Source: Nocardioides insulae DSM 17944
GTDB lineage: Bacteria > Actinomycetota > Actinomycetes > Propionibacteriales > Nocardioidaceae
Direction: 5' to 3'
Assembly (NCBI RefSeq): GCF_000422825.1
Contig: NZ_KE383929.1
Span: forward strand, 496,001 to 560,000
DNA: 64,000 nucleotides
Numbering within the stretch: the first letter of the stretch is position 1; each line of letters opens with the position of its first letter. Under the pieces are notes generated by a model. That model did no database searches and was not told the DNA's origin. It worked only from the letters and a program-made list of their open reading frames with translations. This document shows positions 41,740 to 50,040 of this stretch, one piece after another. A program made the translations under genes and the position numbers.

Positions 41740-42534
41740 ATGGACTGGACCGCCGCGATGGAGCTGGAGGCGCTGGGGGAAGGACGGTTCCGCGGCCACG
41801 TCGACCAGGACTGGACCTCGCTCCAGGGCGTGCACGGGGGTGTGGTCGCTGCCCTCGCGGTCACCGCCGCCGAACGGGCCCACCGCGAGGCCGGGGTCGA
41901 GCCGGCCACCACCCTGCGGGCCGCGACCTTCGGCTACGTCAGCGGGAACGTGGAGGGCGACCTCGAGCTGCACGTCGAGGTCGTACGCCGCGGGCGGGCC
42001 CTCGTCACGACCCACGTGACGACGTCCCAGGACGGCCGGACCACCACGCTCGCGCGGCTCCACCACTCCACCCCGTGGGAGGGGATGGAGTTCAGCGACG
42101 CGCCGCCGCCGGTCCCGCGGCCCGAGGGCGCCGTACGCATCCGGCGAGAGGGCCCGGCCCACCTCAACAACGTCGAGACCCACCTCCACCCCGAGACCGA
42201 TATCTTCGCCGGCAACGATCGCGCGGAGTGGGTCGCCTGGAGTCGCCCGCTGCACGGCGGCGTGTTCGACACCGCCTGGCTGACCATGTACGGCGACTAC
42301 TTCCCGCCGGCCGTGTTCGCCAAGGCGACCACGCCCCAGCGTGCGGTGACCATCGAGTACTCCCTCCAGATCCACAGCACCGCCGGGAGCTGGAAGCTGG
42401 CCGACGATGAGTTCCTGGCCGCCCGGATGCACACCTTCCACTCGCACGAGGGCTTCGCCGTCGAGGACGGTTGGATCCACCTCCCCGACGGCACGCTGCT
42501 GGCGACGGTCCGGCAGACCCGTCTGGCCGGCTGA
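41740..42534 (+). CDS. Thioesterase family protein (double hot-dog, acyl-CoA thioesterase-like)
   Basis: The 264-residue protein shows WTSLQGVHGGVVAALAVTAAERAHRE in the first hot-dog unit and an AEWVAWSRPLHGG ... FDTAWLTMYGDYFPPAVF second unit, as in TesB-like thioesterase proteins that hydrolyse acyl-CoA. Substrate is unknown. It has a GAGGAGACG ribosome-binding site and is divergent from the HxlR regulator. Confidence 0.85.
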   Translation: MDWTAAMELEALGEGRFRGHVDQDWTSLQGVHGGVVAALAVTAAERAHREAGVEPATTLRAATFGYVSGNVEGDLELHVEVVRRGRALVTTHVTTSQDGRTTTLARLHHSTPWEGMEFSDAPPPVPRPEGAVRIRREGPAHLNNVETHLHPETDIFAGNDRAEWVAWSRPLHGGVFDTAWLTMYGDYFPPAVFAKATTPQRAVTIEYSLQIHSTAGSWKLADDEFLAARMHTFHSHEGFAVEDGWIHLPDGTLLATVRQTRLAG

Positions 42535-42541
42535 GGCGGGA

Positions 42542-42573
42542 CGAGTCGGTCGAGGTCACCCTCGACCGGCTCG
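42542..42573. terminator. Bidirectional terminator between convergent genes
   Basis: A 14-base stem (CGAGTCGGTCGAGG with CCTCGACCGGCTCG, one G-T type mismatch) with a four-base loop lies between the thioesterase and the oxidoreductase. Confidence 0.7.
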
Positions 42574-42607
42574 GCGAACGTCATCACCGGTGCGGCGACA
42601 CCCGAGG

Positions 42608-43630
42608 TCAGAGACGGATGATCAGCTTGCCGAAGTTGCGACCCTTGAGCAGACCGATGAAGGCCTCGGGCGCGTTCTCGAGTCCGTCCACGATGTCCTC
42701 CCGGTAGCCCACGTCGCCCTCCGTCACCCAGCGGCCCATCTCCGCCAGGAAGCGGTCGTGGTGCTCGGGCACGAACTCGGTCTGGATGAACCCCCGGATG
42801 GTCAGGCTCTTGTTGAGCACGTGCCGCATCAGCGCGGCGCTCCTGTCGGGGCCGGCCGGCGCCTCGGTCTCGTTGTAGTGCGCGACCAGGCCGCAGACCG
42901 GCACGCGGGCGTAGAGGTTGAGCCGGGGCAGGACGGCGTCCCAGACCGCACCGCCGACGTTCTCGAAGTAGACGTCGATGCCGTCCGGGGTGGCCGCGGC
43001 CAACTGCTCGGTGAAGTCCGCGGCCCGGTGGTCGATCGCCGCGTCGAAGCCCAACTCCTCCAGGTGGGCCACCTTCTCCGGGCCGCCGGCGATCCCCACG
43101 GCGCGAGCGCCGTGGATCTTGGCCAGCTGGCCCACGGTCGCGCCGACCGGGCCGGTGGCGGCCGCGACGACGACGGTCTCGCCCGGCTGGGGGCGCCCGA
43201 GCACGGTGAGTCCGGCGTACGCCGTGAAGCCCGGCATGCCGAGCACGCCCAGGGCGGTGGAGACCGGCGCCAGGGCCGGGTCGAGCTTGCGCACCTGCCG
43301 GGCGGGCACCGCCGCGTAGGCCTGCCAGCCACCGTAGGCCAGCACGACGTCGCCCACCTCCAGCGACGGGTCGCGCGAGTCCACGACCTCACCCACGGTG
43401 CCGGCGGGCATCACCTCGCCGAGGCCGGTCGGCGCGGCGTAGGACTCGGCGGCGCTCATCCGCCCGCGCATGTAGGGGTCGAGGGAGAGGTAGCTGGTGC
43501 GCACCAGCACCTCGCCCGCGGCCGGCTGCGGTACGGGCTCGCGCACGATCTCGAAGTCATCGGCGGTCGGCTCCCCGACCGGACGGGAGCGGAGCAGGAC
43601 GCGGGTGTTGGTCTCAGTGGAGGTGGTCAC
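42608..43630 (-). CDS. Zinc-independent NADP-dependent oxidoreductase (MDR, CurA/leukotriene dehydrogenase-like)
   Basis: The 340-residue protein starts at a GTG. It shows VLVRTSYLSLDPYMRGRM, GGWQAYAAVPARQVRKLDP, LGMPGFTAYAGL, a nucleotide-binding loop VVVAAATGPVGATVGQLAKIHGARAVGIAGG and DVYFENVGGAVWDAVLP. These are features of the medium-chain reductases that reduce activated double bonds with NADPH. Natural substrate unknown. Confidence 0.9.
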   Translation of the reverse strand: MTTSTETNTRVLLRSRPVGEPTADDFEIVREPVPQPAAGEVLVRTSYLSLDPYMRGRMSAAESYAAPTGLGEVMPAGTVGEVVDSRDPSLEVGDVVLAYGGWQAYAAVPARQVRKLDPALAPVSTALGVLGMPGFTAYAGLTVLGRPQPGETVVVAAATGPVGATVGQLAKIHGARAVGIAGGPEKVAHLEELGFDAAIDHRAADFTEQLAAATPDGIDVYFENVGGAVWDAVLPRLNLYARVPVCGLVAHYNETEAPAGPDRSAALMRHVLNKSLTIRGFIQTEFVPEHHDRFLAEMGRWVTEGDVGYREDIVDGLENAPEAFIGLLKGRNFGKLIIRL

Positions 43631-43686
43631 CGAGCCATCCTGGCGCAGGCCCGGTGAGCGAGGAAGGATCGACCGGCGGCCGAGCG

Positions 43687-44415
43687 CTACCGCTCGACGT
43701 AGGCGAGTGAGCGGAGCCCGCGCTCGAGGTGCCAGGACAGGTACGCCGCCACCAGGCCGCTGGCCTCCTTGAGGTGCCGCGGCTCGGCGGCCTCGACGAC
43801 CGGCCAGTTGCCGGCCAGCAGCGCGCCGAGGAGGGCGAGGGTCTCGAAGGCCGGCGAGGCCGACCCGGGGACCCGGCAGGTAGTGCACAACACCCCGCCG
43901 TGCGCGTGGTGGAACCAGCGGTGCGGCCCCTCCAGCCCGCACCGGGCGCAGTACAGGAAGGACGGGGCGTATCCGGCCACCGCGAGCGACCGGAGGAGGT
44001 AGGAGTCGAGCACCTGGCCGGGTTGCCGCTCACCGGAGGCCAGCGTGCGCAGGGCGCCGACCAGAAGGAGGTACTGCTGCACCGACGGCTGCCGTTCCTC
44101 GGCCATCAGCCGGTCGGCGGTCTCGAGCATCACCTGACCGGCCGTGAACCGGTCGTAGTCGAGCCCGAGGCCGGCGTGGAAGAGGGTGAGGGTCTCGGCC
44201 TGGGTGACGGTGTCCAGGTTGCGTCCCTCGGCCAACTGGAGGTCGACGTGGGTGAAGGGCTCCAGTCGCGAGCCGAACTTCGAGGTGGTCCGGCGTACTC
44301 CCTTCGCGACGGCGCGCACCCGGCCGTGCTCGCGGGTGAGCATGGTGATGATGCGGTCGGCCTCGCCCAGCTTGTGGGTGCGCAGCACGATCGCCTCGTC
44401 GCGGTAGAGAGGCAC
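43687..44415 (-). CDS. recO: DNA repair protein RecO
   Basis: The 242-residue protein begins at a GTG (MPLYRDEAIVLRTHKLGEADRIITMLTREHGRV), the OB-fold region. The C-terminal part has a zinc-binding Cys pair set (CARCGLEGPHRWF and GGVLCTTC). RecO loads RecA onto SSB-coated DNA together with RecR. Its position near uppS and leuA follows the actinobacterial pattern. Confidence 0.95.
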   Translation of the reverse strand: MPLYRDEAIVLRTHKLGEADRIITMLTREHGRVRAVAKGVRRTTSKFGSRLEPFTHVDLQLAEGRNLDTVTQAETLTLFHAGLGLDYDRFTAGQVMLETADRLMAEERQPSVQQYLLLVGALRTLASGERQPGQVLDSYLLRSLAVAGYAPSFLYCARCGLEGPHRWFHHAHGGVLCTTCRVPGSASPAFETLALLGALLAGNWPVVEAAEPRHLKEASGLVAAYLSWHLERGLRSLAYVER

Positions 44416-44716
44416 CCCACCATTCTGCCCGCACCCCGGCAGCGGCCCCGCCACGACACGGCTCCATCGCCCGGGAGCGGACCGAACCCGCACAGCGCCC
44501 GACCCGCTCGCACCCGTGCACGCGGTACGGAGACGCTGATCATCGCTACCGGCGTCGCGAGGCGAGTGCGCCCGGCGAGACGCGGGAGCCAAGGCATCTT
44601 GGGGACTGTCGCGCGAGGGCGGCGCCGCCGGCGTGCCGCATCACAGCGCGCAGCGGGCGGGATCGACCAGCGGTTCCATGGGTGTGAAGCGACGCGGATG
44701 GGGCAGACTGCGCTCC

Positions 44717-45808
44717 GTGCCCCTTCCAGAGACCCTCGGCCGACTGCGTCGGGTCCGTCTGCTCGGGAGCGGCGGCTTCGCGACGGTGTGGCTGTACCAC
44801 GATCCCGATCTCGACTCGCCCGTGGCCGTCAAGGCCCTGGCCGAGAACTGGGCCGGCGTCCCGGACATCCGCGACCGCTTCCTCCAGGAGGCACGGCTGC
44901 TGCGCCGCGCCGACAGTCCCCACGTGATCCACGTGTACGACATCGGCGTCACCCCGGACGACGTGCCGTACTTCGTGATGACCTACGCCGACGGCGGGAC
45001 GGTCGCCGATCTGCTCAAGCAGACCCACGGCGTCGAGCCCGTCGAGCTGGTCGACCTGGTCGGCCAGGCCGCCGCCGGGCTGGCCGCCCTCCACGACCAC
45101 GGCATCGTGCACCGCGACATCAAGCCGGCCAATCTGCTGCTCACCCGAGACGTGCGCGGTCGCCGTCGGGTGGTGGTGGCCGACCTCGGCGTCGCCAAGT
45201 CGCTGGCCGCCGACAGCGGGGTGACCAGCCACGTCGGCACTCCGGCCTACATGGCCCCCGAGCAACTGGATTCGACCACCGCGTTGGACGCCCGAGCCGA
45301 CGTCCGCGCCCTGGGCGGGGTCGCCTACGCGCTGATCGCCGGGCGTGACCCGCGCCCGCCGCGATGGCCCCTCGAGCCGATCGAGCGGGTGTCCTCCCTC
45401 CGGGCGATCCCGCCCCAGGTGGATGCGGTGGTCATGCGGGCCATGGAGCCCGACCGGACCTACCGCTGGCCCGACACGCAGAGCTTCGCCGACGCGCTCG
45501 CCCACGCCTGCGCGGGGGTGCGATTCCCGCCGCCGGTGCCGGTCCCCTCCCAGACCAGGATGCACGGCTCGGGCGCCTCCTCACCCGCCCCACTGTCGCC
45601 GCCGCCCCTGTCGGGTGGACACGGTTCCGGGGCGGCCGCAGCATCCGGCCCGATGTCACCGGGTCCGCGGACTCCGGGTCCCTACCCCGGGGCGCCGTAC
45701 GCCCCGCCCGAGCAGCCCCGCTCGCTGCTCCCCTGGATCCTGCTCTCCGCGGCGATGGTCGTGGTCGCGCTGACGCTCGTGGCCGTGGCCTGGTTCACCA
45801 CCCGCTGA
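44717..45808 (+). CDS. Membrane-anchored Ser/Thr protein kinase without an external sensor domain
   Basis: The 363-residue Hanks-type kinase has the Gly-rich loop LLGSGGFATVWL, Lys in VAVKAL, catalytic loop HRDIKPANLLL, DLG in place of DFG, and GTPAYMAPEQL. A Pro/Gly/Ser-rich linker (about 265-335) leads to one membrane helix (WILLSAAMVVVALTLVAVAWF) at the extreme C-terminus, leaving almost nothing outside the cell, so it lacks PASTA or other sensing domains. The start is uncertain: GTG at 44717 fits the kinase domain; ATG at 44678 or 44633 would be longer. Neither has a strong ribosome-binding site. Confidence 0.88.
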   Translation: MPLPETLGRLRRVRLLGSGGFATVWLYHDPDLDSPVAVKALAENWAGVPDIRDRFLQEARLLRRADSPHVIHVYDIGVTPDDVPYFVMTYADGGTVADLLKQTHGVEPVELVDLVGQAAAGLAALHDHGIVHRDIKPANLLLTRDVRGRRRVVVADLGVAKSLAADSGVTSHVGTPAYMAPEQLDSTTALDARADVRALGGVAYALIAGRDPRPPRWPLEPIERVSSLRAIPPQVDAVVMRAMEPDRTYRWPDTQSFADALAHACAGVRFPPPVPVPSQTRMHGSGASSPAPLSPPPLSGGHGSGAAAASGPMSPGPRTPGPYPGAPYAPPEQPRSLLPWILLSAAMVVVALTLVAVAWFTTR

Positions 45809-45870
45809 GGGCCGACGCGCCTCGACGGGCCCGGTCGACGGGGTCACCCACCCCTGTGCCAGGCCACGCC

Positions 45871-45912
45871 ACGACGGGCTCGGCCGGCGATGACGCCGGC
45901 CGAGCCCGTCGT
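45871..45912. terminator. Bidirectional terminator between kinase and leuA
   Basis: ACGACGGGCTCGGCCGGC pairs perfectly with GCCGGCCGAGCCCGTCGT (18 bases) around a six-base loop, between convergent genes. Confidence 0.9.
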
Positions 45913-45928
45913 GGTCTGTCAGGTCGCC

Positions 45929-47686
45929 TCAGGCGCTGCGGTTGACCGCGCTGATCACGGCCTTGAGGGAGGCGGTGACGATGTTGGCGTCGATCCCGAC
46001 GCCCCAGAAGATCTGGTCGCCGACCGAGCATTCGACGTACGCCGCGGCCACGGCGTCGCCGCCCGAGGACATCGCGTGCTCGGCGTAGTCGAGCACCCGG
46101 ATGTCCCAGCCGCGCTCCTGGGCGTAGTCGAGCTCGTTGATCGCACCGACGAACGCCGCGATCGGACCGTTGCCCCGGCCCTCCAGGGTGCGACGCTCAC
46201 CGTCGACGTAGACGTTGACCGTGAGGGCGTCGTTCATCCCCTCCGCGGAGGAGGTGTGCACCGAGTTGAGCTGGAGCGGGGTCTCGCGGTTGAGGTACTC
46301 GTCGGAGAAGATCTCCCAGATCTTCTCCGAGCTGACCTCGCCGCCCTCACCGTCGGTGTAGCCCTGCACCACCCGACTGAACTCGATCTGGGCGCGCCGG
46401 GGCAGTTCGAGCTTGTGCTCGGCCTTCAGCACGTACGCCACCCCGCCCTTGCCGGACTGGCTGTTGACCCGGATGACTGCCTCGTAGGTGCGACCGACGT
46501 CCTTCGGGTCGATCGGCAGGTACGGCGCCTCCCAGTCGATCTCGGAGGTGGGGACGCCGCGTTCGGCGGCGATCCGGTCGAGATCCTCCAGCCCCTTCTT
46601 GATGGCGTCCTGGTGGGAGCCGGAGAAGGCGGTGTAGACGAGGTCACCGGCGTAGGGGTGGCGCGGGTGGACCGGCAGCTGGGTGGCGTACTCGACGGTC
46701 CGACGGACCTCGTCGATGCCGCCGTCGACGGCGAAGTCGATCTGCGGGTCGATGCCCTGGCTGAACAGGTTCATGCCCAGGGTGACCAGGTCGACGTTGC
46801 CGGTGCGCTCGCCGTGGCCGAACAGGCAGCCCTCGACCCGATCGGCACCCGCCATCATCCCCAGTTCGCTGGCGGCGACGGCCGTGCCACGGTCGTTGTG
46901 CGGGTGCAGCGAGACCGCGGAGTGCTCGCGGCGGGTCAGCCCGCGGATGAAGTACTCGATCTGGTCGGCGTAGGTGTTGGGGGTCGACATCTCGACCGTG
47001 GCGGGCAGGTTGAGGATGATCTCGCGGCCCGACTCGGGCTGCCACACGTCGGAGACCCGCTCACACACCTCCAGCGCGAAGTCGGTGTCGGTCTGGGTGA
47101 AGATCTCCGGGCTGTACTGGTAGCCGAAGTCGCCGGTGCCGACGATGTCGCCGAGGTACTGCTCGGCGTACTTCATCACCATCTCGGTGCCGCGTACGGC
47201 GATGCCGACGCACTCCTCGGCGGTCACCCCGAAGACCACCCGGCGGAACAGCTCGGCGGTCGCGTTGTACAGGTGGATCGTCCCGCGCGGCGCCCCGGCC
47301 AGGGACTCCGCGGTGCGCTCGATGAGGTCCTCGCGGGCCTGGGTCAGCACCGAGATCTGGACGTCGTCGGGGATCCGGTCCTCTTCGATCAGCTGGCGGA
47401 CGAAGTCGAAGTCGGTCTGGCTGGCGCTCGGGAAGCCGACCTCGATCTCCTTGTAGCCCATCTTCACCAGCAGCTCGAACATGATCAGCTTGCGGGCGGG
47501 CGTCATCGGGTCGATCAGCGCCTGGTTGCCATCGCGCAGGTCGGTGGAGAGCCAGCGGGGGGCCTTGGTGATCTTCTTGGTCGGCCAGGTGCGGTCCGGC
47601 AGGTCGACCGGCACGAACGGCGTGTAGCGCTCGAAGGGCATGCCGGAGGGCTGCTGGGTGTTGCCGGTGTTGCTCAGGAAAGTCAT
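45929..47686 (-). CDS. leuA: 2-isopropylmalate synthase
   Basis: The 585-residue enzyme condenses acetyl-CoA with 2-ketoisovalerate, the first step of leucine synthesis. It has WLSTDLRDGNQALIDPMTPARK (catalytic Asp/metal), EVGFPSASQTDFDFVR, NLPATVEMSTPNTYADQIE, SLHPHNDRGTAVAASEL with the HxH metal ligands, and VEGCLFGHGERTGNVDLVTLGMN. The C-terminal third is the leucine-binding regulatory domain. Length fits the actinobacterial LeuA type. A leader peptide with four Leu codons and a hairpin lie just upstream. Confidence 0.97.
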   Translation of the reverse strand: MTFLSNTGNTQQPSGMPFERYTPFVPVDLPDRTWPTKKITKAPRWLSTDLRDGNQALIDPMTPARKLIMFELLVKMGYKEIEVGFPSASQTDFDFVRQLIEEDRIPDDVQISVLTQAREDLIERTAESLAGAPRGTIHLYNATAELFRRVVFGVTAEECVGIAVRGTEMVMKYAEQYLGDIVGTGDFGYQYSPEIFTQTDTDFALEVCERVSDVWQPESGREIILNLPATVEMSTPNTYADQIEYFIRGLTRREHSAVSLHPHNDRGTAVAASELGMMAGADRVEGCLFGHGERTGNVDLVTLGMNLFSQGIDPQIDFAVDGGIDEVRRTVEYATQLPVHPRHPYAGDLVYTAFSGSHQDAIKKGLEDLDRIAAERGVPTSEIDWEAPYLPIDPKDVGRTYEAVIRVNSQSGKGGVAYVLKAEHKLELPRRAQIEFSRVVQGYTDGEGGEVSSEKIWEIFSDEYLNRETPLQLNSVHTSSAEGMNDALTVNVYVDGERRTLEGRGNGPIAAFVGAINELDYAQERGWDIRVLDYAEHAMSSGGDAVAAAYVECSVGDQIFWGVGIDANIVTASLKAVISAVNRSA

Positions 47687-47730
47687 GGTCCTCGCCTAGA
47701 TCGCAGTGATGCCGGGCGCACACAGGCACT

Positions 47731-47796
47731 CCGCAGCGAGGGGGTCCGGCTTCAGACCTCGCTGCGGCGGCTAAGGAGGAGGGGACTACGCAACAT
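47731..47796 (-). promoter_or_regulatory. leuA attenuator: Leu-rich leader peptide and hairpin
   Basis: An ATG at 47796 opens a 14-residue peptide MLRSPLLLSRRSEV ending at 47752, with four Leu codons (TTG, CTC, CTC, CTT), three of them consecutive. The last codons (CCGCAGCGAGG on the minus strand) pair perfectly over 11 bases with CCTCGCTGCGG just after the stop (47731-47741 with 47757-47767). Stalling at Leu codons would alter this pairing. Such LEU attenuators upstream of leuA are known in Actinobacteria. The leader ATG has no clear ribosome-binding site and a TACCCT box 8 bases upstream suggests leaderless transcription. Confidence 0.8.
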
Positions 47797-47929
47797 AACG
47801 CGGTCAGGGTAGCAAACCCCCCGAGGATGCGGGAGCCGAGGTTCGCGGTCCGGTCCTCGCATCGGTCCCGGATGCCTGGAACAATGTGTCGGGCCCAGTG
47901 AGTAGGACCGGCCAGGAGCAGGAGTGACG

Positions 47930-48355
47930 ATGGCGCAGCCCCACCCCCACAATCCGGAGGTACGTCTGCACGACGTGAAGGTCGAGGAGTGCTGGGAGCT
48001 CATCTCCGCCGGAGAGCGGGTCGCCCGCGTCGCGTGGAGCACCGCCGGCGGGCCCGTGCTCGTCCCGGTCAACTACGTCGTCCACGAGCGGGTGGTCTGG
48101 ATGCGCACCTCGCCGTACTCCGCCCTCGCCCGCGAGGCCGACGACGCCCCGGTCGCCTTCGAGACCGACGACATCGACCCCACCACCCACCTGGGCTGGA
48201 GCGTGTTGGGACGGGGCACGGCCGAGGTGATCTACGACCACGACGACGTGCCGGAGCCCATCCGCACCGCCCACCCTTGGCCGGCCGGCCACCGTCCGCT
48301 GTGGATCCGGATCGCGCCCCGCGAGCTCACCGGGCGCCGGCTCACCGCGGGCTGA
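47930..48355 (+). CDS. Pyridoxamine 5'-phosphate oxidase family protein
   Basis: The 141-residue protein has the split-barrel flavin-binding fold: CWELISAGERVARVAWSTAGGPVLVPVNYVVHERVVWMRTSPYSALAREAD followed by VAFETDDIDPTTHLGWSVLGRGTAEVI. Members bind FMN or F420, or heme. The ATG at 47930 follows AGGAG by six bases; a GTG two codons earlier is less well placed. It is followed nine bases later by a flavodoxin-like gene, which may be its redox partner. Confidence 0.85.
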   Translation: MAQPHPHNPEVRLHDVKVEECWELISAGERVARVAWSTAGGPVLVPVNYVVHERVVWMRTSPYSALAREADDAPVAFETDDIDPTTHLGWSVLGRGTAEVIYDHDDVPEPIRTAHPWPAGHRPLWIRIAPRELTGRRLTAG

Positions 48356-48364
48356 GGAGCGTCC

Positions 48365-48859
48365 GTGAGCGGCCGGCTCCTCCTGGTCCACCACTCCCCC
48401 ACCCGCACCCTCACCCGGGTGCGGGAGGCGCTCGAATCCGGGGCCGGCGACCCGGAACTCCGCGGCGTCGAACTCGTCACCAAGCCCGCCCTGGAGGCCA
48501 CCGCTGATGACGTCCTGGCCGCGGATGCCTACCTCCTTCTCACCAGCGCCAACTTCGGCTACATGAGTGGCGCGCTCAAGCACTTCTTCGACTCCACCTT
48601 CCTGGCGATCGGCGGCGCCCTCGACCCCTCGGGCGGCGCCGGGGAGTCCGCTGGCGAGACGGCGAAGCGGCCCTTCGGCCTGTGCGTGCACGGTCGCTAC
48701 GACCTCACCGGTGCGGTGCGCTCGGTGCTCTCGATCGTCGGAGCGCTCGGCTGGCAGCAGGCCGCACCGGTGCTCGAACTGCTCGGCGACGTCGGTGAGG
48801 AGCAGACCGACGCCGCCTACGAGCTCGGCGCCACCCTGGCGGCGCACCTGAGCGACTGA
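48365..48859 (+). CDS. Flavodoxin/NADPH-dependent FMN reductase-like protein
   Basis: The 164-residue protein begins LLLVHHSPTRTLTRVREALESG, the phosphate loop of the flavodoxin fold, and has LLTSANFGYMSGALKHFFDSTF, typical of FMN-binding quinone reductase-like proteins, and CVHGRYDLTGAVRSV. It starts at a GTG. It is co-directional with the PNPOx-like gene. Confidence 0.8.
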   Translation: MSGRLLLVHHSPTRTLTRVREALESGAGDPELRGVELVTKPALEATADDVLAADAYLLLTSANFGYMSGALKHFFDSTFLAIGGALDPSGGAGESAGETAKRPFGLCVHGRYDLTGAVRSVLSIVGALGWQQAAPVLELLGDVGEEQTDAAYELGATLAAHLSD

Positions 48860-48947
48860 GTCCGATCCGGACCGAGGCGAGGTCACGCCGGTGGGCTTCA
48901 ACCCGGATCCCCGAATGCCACCGGCTGCCGGATCGGCGGGTCCGCGT

Positions 48948-50033
48948 TCAGGCCCCGGCGCCCAGGAGCCGGGTGACCTCGGCAGCGATGGCGAGGTCCT
49001 CCCGGGCCTCCACCACCAGCACCCGGGCCCGGGAGCCGGCCGTGGCGATGTCGCGGTCGCCCGGGGCATCAGCTGCGCCCGGATCGAGCGCGACGCCGAG
49101 GTAGTCCAGCCCCTCGACCACGTCGGCGCGGAGCCGTGGGCTGTGCTCGCCGATGCCTCCGGTGAAGACCAGGACGTCGAGTCCACCGGCTGCGGCGATC
49201 ATCCCGCCGAGCTCGCGGCGCAGCCGGTGGAGATAGACCGCCCACGCGGCGCGGGCGTCCGGATCGCCCGCCGCGCACGCCGCCTCCACCTGCTTCATGT
49301 CCCCGCTGGTGCCGGACAGGCCGGCCAGGCCGGAGCGATGCTCGAGGGTCTCGGAGAGCTCATCGAGCGACACCCCCTGCTGCTGGAGCCAGACCAGGAG
49401 TCCCGGGTCGACCGAGCCGCTGCGCACCTGCATCATCAGCCCCTCCAACGGGGTGAACCCCATCGTCGTGTCGACCGATCGGCCACCGCGCACGGCACAC
49501 AACGAGGCACCGGCGCCCAGGTGGGCGACCACGATGCGCAATTCCTCTGCGGGACGGCCGAGAACCTCCGCGGCCCGGCGGACGGCGTACTGATGGGAGA
49601 GGCCGTGGAAGCCGTAGCGCCGCAGCCGCCAGCGTCGGTTCCACTCCGCCGGAAGCGGGTAGGTAGCCGCCGCGGCCGGGATCGACCGGTGGAAGGAGGT
49701 GTCGAAGCACGCGACCACCGGCACCCCGGGCAGCGCCGTACGGACCTCGCGCGCCACCGCCAGGGCGACCGGGTTGTGCAGCGGGGCGAGCGACACCGTC
49801 CGGTCGAGTTCGGCGAGCACGCCGTCGTCGAGACGCACCGGCACCAGATGATCCGGACCGCCGTGCACGAATCGGACGCCGACCGCGTCGATCGGCCTCC
49901 AGTCGTGGAGGACCTCGGTGAGCTCGTCCTCCCGATCCGCCAGCGGGACGTTGTCGTGCCTGCCCAGGACACCGTCCACGACGAGCCCGACCTTGAGCGA
50001 GCTCGAGCCGGAGTTCACCACCAGCACGCGCAT
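48948..50033 (-). CDS. ackA: Acetate kinase
   Basis: The 361-residue protein interconverts acetyl phosphate plus ADP with acetate plus ATP. It shows VNSGSSSLKVGLV, RFVHGG, ACFDTSFHRSIP, RRYGFHGLSHQYAVRRAA, VVAHLGAGASLCAV, DTTMGFTPLEGLMMQVRSGSVDPG and FTGGIGEHSPRLRADV. It is somewhat shorter than the usual ~400 residues but has all motifs. It follows phosphoketolase by seven bases, so the two genes form an acetyl-phosphate pathway. Confidence 0.95.
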   Translation of the reverse strand: MRVLVVNSGSSSLKVGLVVDGVLGRHDNVPLADREDELTEVLHDWRPIDAVGVRFVHGGPDHLVPVRLDDGVLAELDRTVSLAPLHNPVALAVAREVRTALPGVPVVACFDTSFHRSIPAAAATYPLPAEWNRRWRLRRYGFHGLSHQYAVRRAAEVLGRPAEELRIVVAHLGAGASLCAVRGGRSVDTTMGFTPLEGLMMQVRSGSVDPGLLVWLQQQGVSLDELSETLEHRSGLAGLSGTSGDMKQVEAACAAGDPDARAAWAVYLHRLRRELGGMIAAAGGLDVLVFTGGIGEHSPRLRADVVEGLDYLGVALDPGAADAPGDRDIATAGSRARVLVVEAREDLAIAAEVTRLLGAGA

Positions 50034-50040
50034 ACGGGCC

